The position numbers were made by a program, and so were the translations under genes. Of a stretch of 64,000 nt of DNA, positions 31,801 through 44,716 are shown one piece after another. The notes under the pieces were generated by a model that made no database searches, was not told the DNA's origin, and was given only the letters and a program-made list of their open reading frames with translations. Where the stretch lies: the NCBI GenBank assembly GCA_963691705.1, contig OY829541.1, positions 39,511,661 through 39,575,660 of the forward strand, read 5' to 3'. Every line of letters starts with the position of its first letter. Positions within the stretch are counted from its first letter, which is position 1. The DNA is from Viola odorata. Taxonomy: Eukaryota; Streptophyta; Magnoliopsida; Malpighiales; Violaceae.

Positions 31801-34800
31801 ATGATCTCCAATTCTAAAACGACAACAACCACCCCAATGCATAATGTCATAGGATTTCTAGTTTTTCTAATAGTTTTTCTTCTTGTTCATGACTGTACTG
31901 TCGTCGATGGGAAGATCCATTACCATAGCTTTGTGGTATGCGCATATCTGTCTAGCTCTTTAATTCCAATTTCTGCATATCATATGTAATTATTTTTTTA
32001 ATATTTTACATGATTTTTGACAGAATAAACCGTTATATATATGTTAATTTGCAGGTCGAATCAGCTATCTTTTCAAGATTATGCAGCAGGAAGGAGATCC
32101 TGACAGTGAATGGTAAATTCCCAGGTCCAACTCTGAAAGCCTACAGAGGAGACCAGATGATTGTTAGAGTCTATAATAAGGCAAAATCTAATATCACCAT
32201 CAATTGGTGAGTATATGGATTTGTATTATTCTTTGTGTATTAATTATTTCTGAAAGTAATATCTTTGTTATTTGTAGGCATGGGGCGAGACAGAGAAGGA
32301 ATCCATGGGCCGATGGGCCTTAACATGTGACACAGTGCCCTATTAGGCCTGGAGGGAAGTATACTTACAAAATCAATTTGGAAAATGAAGAAGGAACAAT
32401 TTGGTGGCATGCCCATAATAGTTGGGCCAGGGCCACTGTTCATGGGGCCTTCATCGTTTATCCAAAGCCTGCCTTTCCCTATCCCTTCCCCAAACCTCAC
32501 CATGAGATTCTAATCATACTAGGTAATGAATAGTAAATAATAAATTGTTATGAATGATTTCTCATTTTGGTATTTATTTGATATCTTTTATTAATTTTAT
32601 ACTTGTACATTAATTTGTGTTAGTTTCATACATATACTCAATATAATTTGTAATAATTTGGTATTTTTGTACAATCGTGTTATATTTTTATGAGTAATGT
32701 CAGAGAGGTTCTGACATTTTTACTAAACATATGGTCATTCTTATACTTATTTAGTAGTCATTTAGTTAAATAAAAATAAATTTAATAAGAAAGGAGTAAA
32801 TCTGAAAATTATTTACTGTCACGTCTGTTAGTAAAAAAAAAAAAAATATATATATATATATATTTTTTTATAGTTTGTTAGTAAAAGTGCCCGTATAAAG
32901 AAATTAGTACCTCTAGAATACTAAATGTATCAAATCAATACAATCTACCAAATTGAATTATACATGTATATATATATATACCAAATATGTATTTTTGCTT
33001 TTTGTTGTTTTCATTAGACAACAAAATAGCTTTCTTATTCTAATATTAAACACATTTAAAATTTCTATTTTATAATGCATTTATGTAAAGAGAAAATTAT
33101 ATACAGGGGAATGGTGGAAGAGTGATGTAATGAGAATTCCTGTAAATGCTAATGTAACGGGAGGAGAGCCGATTTTATCCGATGCTTTCACCATCAATGG
33201 CGAACCAGGCCATCTCTATCCATGTTCCCGTCAAGGTACGTAGTAATTCTTCAATGATATTATTGGACCTATACTTATTTCATTTTCGTGTTAATTTGAA
33301 ACCTGACCTTAGGGATGGCAATTGGGCGGGTATGGGCGAGTATGAGTATGTTAAAGCGGGTATGGACAGGTATGGGTAAATATTCAACTCATACCCGCAA
33401 CTAAATATCCATTATTATCCATACCCAATATGCCCAATACCCAATTGGGTATGTAATGGATATCCAATTACACTTACTTATTTATTATTTAACTTAATAA
33501 AATTATTTCACCAAATTTTTATTTTTTTTATAATTAAGTAAAAATTTACTATAATTTTATTTTATTTATATTATTTTTTTATATTATCATATTCCGTAAA
33601 ACCCATTTATAAAAAAATTAAGAAAAATATGAAAAGTGGATGTCTAATTACTCATCTTGAGATAAAGATTATGTTTTTATAATTTTTAATTTATTTTGTT
33701 CAAAGTATTAAGTAAGAATATTGAGTTTTTATTACGAAAGAAAAATTGAAAAGATGAGAGAGGAAAGAGGAGAGAGACAAAACTAAGGAATTTTTTTTTC
33801 CAGGAAGTTGAAAAAAATGCAGGTATTTTGCGGGTATTGTGCGGGTACCATACCCAATTATACCCGCAATTATAAATGCGGATATTATCCATACCCAAAT
33901 CATACCCACAATTACCCGCTCAAGCGGGTAATTACGGGTATGGTTATGGACGGGTATGCGGGTATGAGTACCCATTGCCACCTGACCCTAATGGCTCAAT
34001 TACACATTGCAGGCACCTCAGAGTGACGGTGGAGCAAGGAAAGACTTATCTTCTACGGATAATCAATGCAGTTATGGATGAGAATCTCTTCTTCGCCATA
34101 GCAAACCACACACTAACATTAGTAGCCAAAGATGGATCTTACATGAAACCTTTTACGACAGACTACATTATGATCACACCTGGCCAATCCATGGACCTCT
34201 TGCTAGAAGCAAACCAATCTCCTAATCACTACTATTCCATGGCTGCTAGATCCTATGCAAGTGCTTTTGGTTCTGGTTTTGATAACACAACAACCACAGC
34301 CATAATCCAATATCAGCAGCAGCAGCAGCACCCAAAATCATCTGATCATCATCCCCAGTTGCCTCCACTTCCCCCGTACAATGCAACACAAGCATCAACT
34401 GATTTCACCAAGCAATTTAGAAGCCTAAATAGCAAAAACTATCCAGCAAAAGTTCCCTTGCAACTTGCAAGTAGATACTCATTTGTTCTTCACAATGTCA
34501 GTCAATCTCCTGAATTGCACCCATGAGAAGAAGCCTTGCACAGGTACAAATTTCAGCTTCATGGAACGGTCGGATTAAAAGTTTTATCTGATTTAAGTTT
34601 CAGGCCGCATTTCTTAGCTTCTTTGTACATTAATTCAACTAATTAAATCATATTTTCGTTACATTTAACTTATAGGTCCATTTGGGAAGAGGTTTTCGGC
34701 CAGTGTGAACAATATTAGTCTGATAACCCCGTCATCGATCGATATCATCCGAGCGTACTACCATGGCATGAAGGGTGTGTTTGAGAGTGATTTCCCAAAC

Positions 34801-35369
34801 AAGCCGCCCCATGAATTCAATTACACAGCGGATCATCTACCTTTCAATTTATTGACACCAAGTTTTGGTACAAAATTGATGGTTTTAGAGTACAATGCGA
34901 GTGTGGAGATAGTTTTTCAAGGGACTAATGTGCTAGCAGCAGATAATCACCCAATCCATTTACATGGCTATAGCTTCTAGGTTGTGGGATGGGGTGTTGG
35001 TAATTTTGACCCTATCAAGGATCCTTTGACCTACAATCTTGTTGATCCACCTGAGGAGACTACAGTTGGAATCCCTACCAATGGATGGGTTGCAATCAGA
35101 TTTGTAGCAGATAATCCTGGTAATTTAATTTTAATTTTAATTTAATTAAGCGTGTAATGGGGATTCAGACGAGTCACGTTAGAAGTGGCTGGCCAGTCCG
35201 ATAAATTGTGTTAATTAGTATTGTTCACTAATGTGCAGGTGTGTGGCTGTTGCATTGTCACCTAGAACGACATGTAACATGGGGTATGGGGATGGTGTTT
35301 GTGGTTAAAGATGGTGCCTCTCCTAATACCAGAATGCTTGGTCCTCCACATGATCTGCCCACTTGTTGA
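31801..35369 (+). pseudogene. Laccase (multicopper oxidase) pseudogene, 7 exons
   Basis: Laccases are secreted copper oxidases that polymerise phenolics such as monolignols. Exons: 31801-31935, 32055-32206 (152 nt), 32278-32522 (245 nt), 33107-33235 (129 nt), 34013-34543, 34676-35119, 35239-35369. The sizes of exons 2-4 are those of typical plant laccases. The protein has a signal peptide and copper motifs WHGARQ, WWHAHNSW, HPIHLHG and [14 protein letters not shown], and ends [10 protein letters not shown]. Lesions: a TAA after WADGP in exon 3, a one-base loss at the start of exon 5 (RVTVEQGKTYLLR is out of frame), a frame change near 34495 before the NCTHEKKPCTG stretch, and TAG for the residue after HGYSF in exon 6. 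An extra intron splits the usual long fifth exon. The C-terminal end suggests the LAC14/15-type group, with low certainty. Confidence 0.93.
33312..33982. mobile_element. hAT-like MITE in laccase intron 4
   Basis: The left end is GGGATGGCAATTGGG; the right end in reverse complement is GGTGGCAATGGGTAC. TGACCTTA (33304-33311) and TGACCCTA (33983-33990) form an 8-bp target duplication with one mismatch. Subterminal repeats of GCGGGTA and TACCCGC occur at both ends around an AT-rich core. There is no coding capacity. The right border lies only about 22 bp before exon 5. Confidence 0.75.
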
Positions 35370-38300
35370 CAACAAAATTATATTATTGATCCCTTATTTT
35401 TGTTATAAATGATTTTTGGCTACTTATATCATTCCTTGTTTAATTTGAATCTGTGTATTCGCTCTATTTATATAATGTTAACCTCGGCCGATAGAGCTAC
35501 AACAACTGCACTTTGTCAGCTTGGGCTTTTATGGGCATGAATTGGAGGCTTGGAGGCAATGCATGATGCCCTACTGCTGGCCCATCCTACACATTACATT
35601 TTCCGGTTTGCAGTTTTTTTTTTGACTTTTTAACCTACATAGCCCGCTGGCCGCTATTTGAATTAATGGAAAAATTTGATTTGTTTTTTTAACAATATTA
35701 ATAGGTAAATTTGATTTAAATGGTAATTCTGTAGTCGATACTATGTAGATCATTCCACTGCTTTTCTCTTCAATTAGAACCATATATATTGCTAAATTCG
35801 CTGGATTACGGATGATGTTGATTGCACCTAGTTGATTCATTAAAAAGCAAATTCAGTAAAAAATCCCTTCCATTTTTTTTTCCCAATAACTTGGTGTTAA
35901 AGTCTCTATTTCGCATATTCATAGAGAACAAATTTTACGGTGAATTTCTCATCTCATTTGTCCTATTCCTATATATGCTCCTGGCCACTCTCTGCCTTCC
36001 CTCGGCCACTCTTAGCCACGATGGTCGAGATCACTCGGCCATCATCCCTCCTCTCGCCACTATGGTCGAGACCACTCGGCCCCTCTTGGCCATTGCTCGG
36101 ACCCTCATATTGTGTTAAGAATAATTAATCTTTTATGCATTAAATTTTTTCATTAAAAAGTAAAATATTCTTGATACCATACTCACACCAATCTGACAAT
36201 CATCTTTCCATACATAGTCCAAAATTAATATATATATAATCAATTACTTATTAAAAAAACATATATCATTAATTACTTAATCATTTAAAGTGTATATAAT
36301 CTACCAATTAACTTCTTTTTTTATGCAATTATAATTAAAGAGAAGTTATCCATTTGATGATGATGATGATTAATTAAAACATTAGCTAGGGAGAAGTAAA
36401 GAAAAAAAAGAAAAAGTAAGTTTGTTGCCACTGATCAACAATATCAACAATAGTTTTGACTAGAACAATGCATAGAAATGATTGTCAAGCCAATGAAAAC
36501 ATCCAATTAAGGTGAGCCAAGAATGGTGGATTGGATGAGAAGCAAGGGCTCAAAGACTATTGACCCAGTTAATTTGTCATTATTATTATTATTATATTAC
36601 ATTTCTTTCTGTTTCCATAAAATACATTTCATCGTAAGTTTGAATCAGATTTTTAAAAAAAAGGGAGTTATGATGCGGCTCAATCATGATTATTATTTTT
36701 CAACTATCGGGAGAAAATTGATATGAATTATCTAAATTGGATTACAACATAACTGGTTCAATAACCATGCATGGTAAAAATTGAAAAGTCCCTTCCGAAA
36801 GCACCTCTTCTTTTTCAATTCCTTGAGAAAAAAAACATCTACAAAATCCAATTTAGGCACTTTCCTTTGTTTTTAAATTTCTTAGAAGAAATTTCTGGCT
36901 CTTTTTGGTTTGTTTTTTTGGGTCCCATTTGTTCTTTATTTCATCAATGTCATTATCCTTTTAGTTTTTCTTCATGGAATCAATGTCATTGTCTTCTTAA
37001 TTTAAATCAATTAATCGTTATGATAATAATGTCTGAAAAACGAGATCAAATAATTAATATAGTACGTAGTCTCAAAGTATCATTACAAATGTGGAATATT
37101 ATATATTCATGATTGCCCTCTTGTATTGGGAGTAGTTGATAGTAACAATTAACTCTTGAGTTCCTAATTATGTTAGAGAAAAATATCTTATAATGTAAAT
37201 AAAATGATAGTATGAGTTTTTTCATGAGTAGATTAGCACTATGTCTATTTTTATTGGACATAAAATGGGTTTTTAATACATCGAGACCTCTACACTCAAA
37301 TGATCATACTCATTTTTGATTGAATTGAGACCCTATACTCACCGAAGCTAGACAATTTAATCTTCGAGTAAGAACCAAGCTGCCCATTTAACTTGTTAAG
37401 TCAGCGTGTCACATCATTATTTGATAACGTGGCAGGACACATGACGTGCTACATCAGCTAGAACCTGACCCAAAAATTGACCCACCTACCAAAAAACTCC
37501 CGACCTATATATCTCCACCTTAAACTCAATAAAATTTGTTTTTGTTATGAGGAGACCCTACACACAAATAATCCAATTAATTTGAACCATTTACTCATTT
37601 TTTACTTAATTTGAACCCTATACCTAAGTTGTCAAATCTCATTTCAGTAAGCATCTCGACTTTGTTATTGATACGAGATATCAATCACAGTCAAAATATA
37701 GGTCTCAAAATCCCATGTATCTCGGAATCGTGTATTTTTTATTCATATTTATAACATTAAACACAATTAACAAGAATCCAACACATTTAATCCTATATTT
37801 TTCAGAACATAAAGTTTATGTGCTATATCGGCCGGTATGACCAAGATATGCCGAAATACAAATTGAGATGGAATATAAGGTCTTTTATATGGTTTTTTTT
37901 TACTAGGATGAGACGTTATTGAGAATATTAGTTGATATGGAATCAGAATGACAATACTATGTATCTATACTTGCTTAAATCAAACAATTTGATTCTCGGG
38001 CAGGAACCAAACTGCCCAACATGCCTCCTCTTGACTTATTCAGGATTTTTTTGTGTCCTTTTTCGAATTTATTTTTTATCTTTCTAAATTTTTACAACTT
38101 TTCTAAAAGAAAATCTGGATTCTTAAATTTTTTTTATAACGTGGCACAGTACAAGTGTTATGCCGCATCATTCAGAATTGACTTGTATGTTGGCCCCAAT
38201 TAAGTTGAAAATGAGTAAAAGGTCTAAATTAATTACATCATAAACTACGTACATAGCAGAACTAAGATAATTTAGCGCGAACTTATAAAATGAGCTTAAT

Positions 38301-39131
38301 TTCATATAGGTAAATCTCTAGATCGAGTAGGAAAAAGTATATATAAAGTGAATCTCCCTTATGATTTGCTATTCTTGTATAAAAAGTTGAAATCTCTTCA
38401 CTTGCCTCCTCTCCAAATCATCAGGGAAATTGAATTTTAGGTATGCAATGTTTGGTTGAAATTAAAACTTCAATTAATGGACAGAAAGCTAAATATGAAG
38501 GTGGGATTCTTATGATATTATCCATTAATTCCAAACCAAGAAAAGACCACAATGAGCACATTCATTTCAACGTGGTGGTTAAGCAACAGAGAAAAACCAA
38601 AACCAAACGGGGACCTGCCCCTCTACGTCTGCCCTAAATTAATTTTGAGATGCTGACCTTTTTTTTTCTTCTTTTTAATGTGGAAATATTATTATTTATT
38701 ATCCGACCATGCATATGGATATATTATTATTTATTAAAAAATTATTAGGTATACGTTACCCGGTATATGTAAGGCTAGGTTCGCTCATCAGTCATCACTC
38801 ATATTTATTGACGTAAATTAGTAAATTAAGACTTTTTTTAATTTTGAGAAAAATAAATCAAGTATATATTCTATATTTTATGTGAGTGAATGAACCTAAT
38901 TAATATTACATATTTTTGATATATTTAATAATTTTTCGAATAAGGGGAAAATATAATTTTATATTAAACCTTCCAAATAAAATAAGTCAAAAAGTTATGG
39001 CATTTGTAGCAAGAGGTGTTGTGTGACACAGTCGAGCCAACTGTGATCCATTTCATTATCCATGTACCTAATTAAATCTATAACATTGAATATTTATACT
39101 TATTAGATATTATAAATTAATAGGTATAAAG
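35370..39131. other. AT-rich intergenic region with minor repeats
   Basis: 35370-35500 probably holds the laccase 3' flank. Near 35982-36100 a block with TCGGCCACTCTTAGCCA-like words repeats about three times. Copies of a motif ACAATTTAATCTTCGAGTAA / ACAATTTGATTCTCGGGCAG occur near 37348 and 37985 in the same orientation. No reading frame is supported. Confidence 0.45.
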
Positions 39132-39133
39132 TA

Positions 39134-39260
39134 CTCCCTCCGGATGGTATTAAGTGGCGAAAATCTACGAAAAGTTACTGTACACTTTACTTGACTTTTT
39201 AGTGTTTACTTTACTGAAAATTACTATGCTAAAAAAACAGTTATTTCCGGACAGAGGGAG
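39134..39260. mobile_element. Stowaway MITE
   Basis: A 127-bp element between TA dinucleotides (39132-39133, 39261-39262). The left end is CTCCCTCCGGATGGTATTAA; the right end in reverse complement is CTCCCTCTGTCCGGAAATAA. Typical size and terminal sequence; no coding capacity. Confidence 0.75.
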
Positions 39261-39262
39261 TA

Positions 39263-40000
39263 ATGTTTATGCATATATATTAATTAATTAATGTAAAGCA
39301 AGACCTATTAATTGGTCTTGACATGCATCCTAGCACTCCGCTACGACTGACAGACATGCCAATCATTTTGGAACAAAAATCACTTGATTGATACAATTGC
39401 ATGGAGCCATAAGTTATACATTATAGGAAAGAGATTTAATTTGTTGTGTACTAGTACTACAATACAAGAAAAAATACACCTTGATCACGACCCACTACTC
39501 ATATAACCACTTGTTGGTGTTGCAAAAGATATCGGTTCGGTTCGGTTAAAATAGAATTTGGTTTTTTTTTATCATAATTCTGTAAGTAAAGTTATTATGT
39601 TAAAAATATCTAAGTATATATTTCTATCGAAAACAGTTTTGGTCGTTAAATCTATAAGGCGGAGAAAAAATAAAACTCAATTCTAAACAATCCTGTGCAT
39701 CTTACTGATATTAAATGATTTTAGTTTATAATTTTAAGAAGATTTTGTATAATTAATTTGCATATTTTATAAGATAAAGCGGTCCAAAAACTATTGATTT
39801 GATCTAGAACGAATCCTAATCTGAATTGATTAAGAGTAATATAATTATTAATTGTTTGCTGGCCAGATATCTTGATCCAACTTATTGATTGGCGTCATGC
39901 AGATACTACATATGTGTTTGTCAGGTCCAACCTCCAATGATTGGAGCATCTTGCATTTTTAACGTCAACATTTAAATATTGTTATGATGAGATTAAAAGA
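39263..40000. other. AT-rich spacer
   Basis: A short GGTTCGGTTCGGTTAAAATA stretch near 39535 resembles the interior of common plant MITE-like repeats. Nothing else is recognised. Confidence 0.4.
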
Positions 40001-40823
40001 AAAATATTTCAGAGTCCCCGAACTATCGGGGTTTAGTCCTTAACGTTTTCATATATGTTAAATTTTAAATTTTATCGATAATTTTTCTGTCTAAAATCCT
40101 AAATAAGCATTATAAAATAATATTTTAAATTAAAATATTATTAAAAAATTAAAACATAAAAAATTAAAAAAATATAGAAAAATGCAAAAAAAATTAGATT
40201 GATTTTATTATAATAATAATTTTTAATAACTACAAAAATAATAAAATTAAGAGAAAGTAAGAAATTATAAAGTAATCAAAAAAATTAGAAGAAAGTAAAA
40301 ATATTAGACAAAAAATTACTCACATAAAAACATAAAAAATCCGTAAAAATATAACGAATTTTAAAAAATTACAAAAAAAAAAAACTAAGTATCTAACTAA
40401 TTCGCTCAGCCCACAAAACTAAGAAGCTAACCCAATTCGTTATATATTTTTATATAATTTTTTGAATCATTTATTTAATATTTTTATTTTCTCCTATTTT
40501 CTTATATGTTTTTCAATTTTTTTATAATTTCTTACTCTCTCATTTTTCTCTTTTTCTTTTGATTATTAAAAAAATTATCATAAAAAAATAAATCTCCATT
40601 TTTTAATCATTTTTTGATTTTTTATTATATTTTTATATTTTATTAATAATATTTTAATATAAAAAAACTATTTTTTAATGCTCCGTTAGAATTTTGGACG
40701 AAAATATTAAAGATAGAATCTAAAGTTTAAAATATATAAAAATGTCACGTGCTAAAATTTAGATCTCAAACGTTAAGGACTAATATTCTAAAACTCCACT
40801 ACCTCAAGGATTCTAGAACATTT
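40001..40823. mobile_element. Long-inverted-repeat element, copy C
   Basis: The left arm (AAAAATATTTCAGAGTCCCC, TTTAGTCCTTAACGTTTTC, TTTTTCTGTCTAAAATCC) is mirrored by the right arm (AGAATTTTGGACGAAAAT, AACGTTAAGGACTAATATTC, GGATTCTAGAACATTTT). The arms are over 150 bp around an AT-rich core. Its layout and wording match copy A at 11612-12368. No coding capacity. Confidence 0.6.
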
Positions 40824-41674
40824 TGGTCTTAATTAAAAAGATGCAAAGTTTTAAGACCATATTAATACTGATGCATTTACGGATATTACTAAAAGAATTA
40901 CTTCCAGGGAGCGCGAAGTAAGAATTATTTTTAATAGTTGTATAATTAAATAGCATGTATTGTAAATAATAAATAAAAATTTAAATGAGATTCAATTAAA
41001 TTTATATATAAAATTTTAGAAATATATGAATTTGTGTCACAAATCATTACTATTATGTAAAAAAAATTGCGACCCATTTTCATATTTTAAAAGGCATAAT
41101 AATTCCATTATCAATACAATAAAATGCATATTCTCAATGTATAGGTAAAATTAACGTTAATTTTAATTATAAGAAGGCATATACTAGATGATAAACAACA
41201 TGAACATATGAGTTTTAAATTTGCAATCCTAGAAGTTAATTAGATTTTAAAAAGAAATAAAAAAAGTTAATTAGAATTTAGATGGTCGTACATTTCTTTT
41301 TAAACGTGGTTTTATATCCTAAACATGTGTAATTACTCATTGTAATATTTTTCAGCGGTGTTGATAACTATATAGACTGCGTTCATATATATAGTTTCAT
41401 GATCATAATTAAATTAAAATTATCCCTTTTAACCATACTACTTTTTTCCTTGTCTCTGTCATAATACTTTATCTAGTACTAGTAGACAAAGCTACCAAAA
41501 ACTATGACGTGGATCTCCATCCAATATGACCACTTAAAAGACTCTTCATTCAAATCCCCTAATATATACCCTCCTCCGTCAATTGCGATAGGAATGTGAT
41601 TAAACGAAAAAGAACATATATAGAAGGAAGTAATTAACTAAACAATCACTACAATGGATGATTAAATAAAAAAT
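40824..41674. other. AT-rich spacer
   Basis: No gene, RNA or repeat with clear ends is seen. Confidence 0.45.
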
Positions 41675-42537
41675 GATTTAATAAGATTTTACCCTTGTAC
41701 CTTAATTTTGTATTTAATTACCCCTATACTAAATATTTGTTTAATTATTTTTTATATTTTTGATTTTTTATTTAATTACTTCTCTGCCGTGGTTAGACTT
41801 GCTTAACAGACGGGCAACCCAAGCCTACACTAACGAGACAAGACTTAGGCTTCTAAATTTTAGGCCCGACCCATCCATTAACGTTAGAGGGTCGGTCCTA
41901 AACTTTGAAATTTTAGACATACGGTCTATCCAAACTCATTTAGTCCCGGCATGCAACACATATTGATGTATTTAAATAAATATATGCTTGATTAGTATTA
42001 TGAAAATGAAAAAAATGGCTTGGTTCATTAAAAACATTGCCGTTTTTTTTCAATTAACAAGCTTGTTAGGCCCGCAAGAAGCCCATTAAACTTAGAAGGT
42101 TGGACCTGGGCTATAAAAATATTGGACCGCGTAAAACCCGTCTAGGCGTGACCCATATGGGCTTTACAAGGGCTTTGAAACTTTAGGCCCGGCCCAACCT
42201 GACCAATAAGCAGGTCTAGTCGTGACGGGAAGCTTACATGATATGTCACATCATTAGTTATTGTCACGTAACAACATGCCACATCAGCACACATAATGAT
42301 ATGACACATGTCACATAACATGGTAATGTGACACTTATCAAGTGGCATTTTAGTGCTAATTTACACTTTTTTTAATGAAAAATTGAGTGATGTCATCATT
42401 TAGTCACAACAGAGGGTGATTAAATAAAAAAAACATGAATAGAGAGGGACAATTAAACAAACAATTAGTATAGAATGTGGTTAAATAAAATATTAAAATA
42501 CAGGAGGAAAAATATCAATTAACCGATAAAAGATTGA
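41675..42537. mobile_element. Inverted-repeat element of about 860 bp
   Basis: The left arm (TTTACCCTTGTACCTTAATT, CTATACTAAATATTTGTTTA, TTTATTTAATTAC) pairs with the reverse complement of the right arm (around 42410-42535, ATTAGTATAGAATGTGG). A GC-richer core at 41805-42240 has repeats of GGCCCGGCCCAAC-type words. No coding capacity. Borders are approximate. Confidence 0.5.
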
Positions 42538-43074
42538 AGTACAAATGTTTTTTTTATATCATTTAACATTTTGTTCTCCTTCCTTATAAATTATACCAAA
42601 CAAAGGTTATAATCTTTCCAGCATTTTATTTTTATTCTCATGCTTCATTCTCCATTAATCTCATTCATTATTTTTTAAGCGTGGTTATCAAATAGGTCAA
42701 ACAGAAAGTAATAACTAAACTGCTTATAATTAAGTACGATTATATTTTACGAGTTTTACGATTATATTTCCTTTCTTGCACTCAAGAAAACACTTCTTAA
42801 GAAAAAATGTAAGTTGATTATATATTATATTTTTTAAAATTATTTAAAGCTTACCATGTTAACTTATAATTTTTTAAAAATTATGATATAACTTTCTGAG
42901 AGATTAAAAAACTGAAAAAAAGAAAGTATGAAAAGTGGTGGTGGGGGTGAGGCACATGGAATTTCAAATTTAAATTTGAAGAAATTCATAGAGGAAAAGG
43001 CATCAAATTTTTTTTAACTTTTTTTTAATAATTTTATCCTTTTTTTATTTTTTAACCATTATTAAGGTTTGACT
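42538..43074. other. AT-rich spacer
   Basis: Nothing recognised beyond homopolymer-rich sequence. Confidence 0.4.
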
Positions 43075-43215
43075 AAAAGGAAAACAAACCCATTAGATTG
43101 TATAATCTAAAATTACAAAAGGCACTTAAGGGCATTCCCTTATCAAGACAGAAGCTGCGTTAGAGTTAATGGCAAATTTACCCAACTCACGGGCAACTTG
43201 TTTAGCAAGCCTAGA
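43075..43215 (-). pseudogene. LINE RNase H C-terminal remnant
   Basis: On the minus strand a short segment reads RLAKQVARELGKFAINSN then SVLIRECP and a stop. It resembles the end of plant LINE-encoded RNase H domains (the N-x-x-A-H-x-L-A-K motif region). It is very short and isolated, so the assignment is tentative. Confidence 0.35.
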
Positions 43216-44312
43216 TACCAATATACGAAAAGTAATATTTAGAAGAAAAGAAATCATGAAACAATACACCCAACTGATTGAGAGGAAGAGAGCCCATCGT
43301 AATTTCTCTCACTTTTTATGTATTTTTTTGAGCCAAAACCTATAGAATTGTTCTTAAGGCAGACAGATGATAAGTGAAGTAGTTAAGGATGGGGAGGATC
43401 TAGTGAATACGGACGTGTGCAACTTGCGAGAAAAGCCTCCTTCCTGCTCTGCTCTGCTTCAGTGACTCACATGCGATGCAACTTGGTACTGCCTGCCTGC
43501 CCGCTGCCACTTTGTGCGCGCCTGATCATTTTCATTTTCGTTTTAGTTTTAGTTTTACTTTTGTTTTTATTTTAAAACTACAAAGAAGTCGTAGAACATA
43601 GTCTGCATGCTCTTCTTATGAAGTAGATTATGTGTTCCATTCATAAAAATAATAAATAATATAATCTAATTTTTTTTAAAAATTAAAATTTATATATTTA
43701 TATAGGCTTAATTCTTAAGTCTCAATTAGATCCCTATCCTATTTTTTCCAAAATTTATGATTTTCCATATTCTAAAAATTAAATTTGTGGAAATTTTTTA
43801 TACATGTGGATATTCATTTAAATATATATTTAAATAGCATATAAGAACACAAATTTTTTTATCATCACTATAAAAATGTCATGTCATTATTGACATATAG
43901 GACTCACCTGTTGAGTTAGACCATTGAGCGAAAATGAATTTGGAAGGGGAAAAATTAAAACTTCTTGTTGCTGAGTAAGGGAAGAAAATAATTGATTTAA
44001 TATTAGAATATGTGGAAAAAGAAGAAGAAAAACTTGAGTTAGGTTGACCCATGGGACCACATTAAACTGCATCACGGCTTTCATTGACATGCCATATCAT
44101 CATCACATGTGGAGTCTCACGCCAAAGTGAAAGTGAGACCCACATGATAAGATAACACTTCTAAATTGCGGGCCATCTACTACTAAACCCAAAGATTGTC
44201 TTTTCCATTTTATCCCAAAAATTTCATATCGTCTTATAATAATGAGATAAACATTGCATTTTTACTATAAAAAAAAGATAAATATTATATAGAAATTGTT
44301 GCATGGAAGTCA
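43216..44312. other. Spacer, no gene recognised
   Basis: It contains a CT-rich GC-richer island at 43430-43530 and a 43880-44160 stretch with short open frames on the minus strand. No family is recognised. Confidence 0.4.
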
Positions 44313-44345
44313 CTACAAAAAAGTTCGGTTAGCGCATTACCGACT
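44313..44345 (+). mobile_element. CACTA-type transposon terminus (orphan)
   Basis: CACTACAAAAAAGTTCGG is the standard CACTA terminal sequence with its A-run. The opposite end (TTTTTTGTAGTG) is not found in the window. The element is probably truncated by the LINE fragment that begins near 44597. Confidence 0.45.
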
Positions 44346-44596
44346 GGGAGTTATCCACGAGCGCTCATAAATACAAAGGACGTATTAAACACGTCTTATC
44401 GATGAGAAAGTCCATTAATAACGTTGTTCACATTGTGAAAAGTCTTTTTGAGGGCGCGTATTATTGAGAAGAGTTGCGACAGGAAATACCCATCGATACT
44501 TATTACGTAGGCTATCGATAGGCTCAAACTCGGTGATATGAGTTATGCAACTTATTCACATGTGGGATCTAAGGGTCTTTAAAATAATTTATTCTA

Positions 44597-44711
44597 GTAT
44601 TTGTACGCACTATCCACCTGATTCCTTACTCCAACACTCCCCTGCCAAAAGAGGATGCTCCTCCATGTCCAAGAGGGGTTGTTTCCAGCTTGGGTCTGCA
44701 AAAATGAGTTA
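44597..44711 (-). pseudogene. LINE ORF2 fragment, downstream half (split by the Tat element)
   Basis: On the minus strand it reads ANNSFLQTQAGNNPSWTWRS then ILFWQG, the region between RT and the zinc-binding domain of plant LINE ORF2 (family form: S-S-F-L-x-A-x-x-G-x-x-P-S-x-x-W-R-S-I). It continues the LINE sequence found at 59994-60335 on the far side of the Tat insertion. It ends abruptly on the left. Confidence 0.75.
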
Positions 44712-44716
44712 TTAGC
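44712..44716. repeat. Target-site duplication of the Tat element, left
   Basis: TTAGC, repeated exactly at 59989-59993. It lies within the disrupted LINE. Confidence 0.85.

Noticed and set aside
36771..37112. 113-codon plus-strand frame
   Set aside because: AT-rich Phe/Leu/Ile-rich translation typical of chance frames in spacer DNA; no motif, no neighbouring exons.
42142..42348. Minus-strand frame rich in Cys/His (DMCHIIM-type repeats)
   Set aside because: Comes from short tandem words (CATGTCACAT-like) in an inverted-repeat element, not from a zinc-finger gene.
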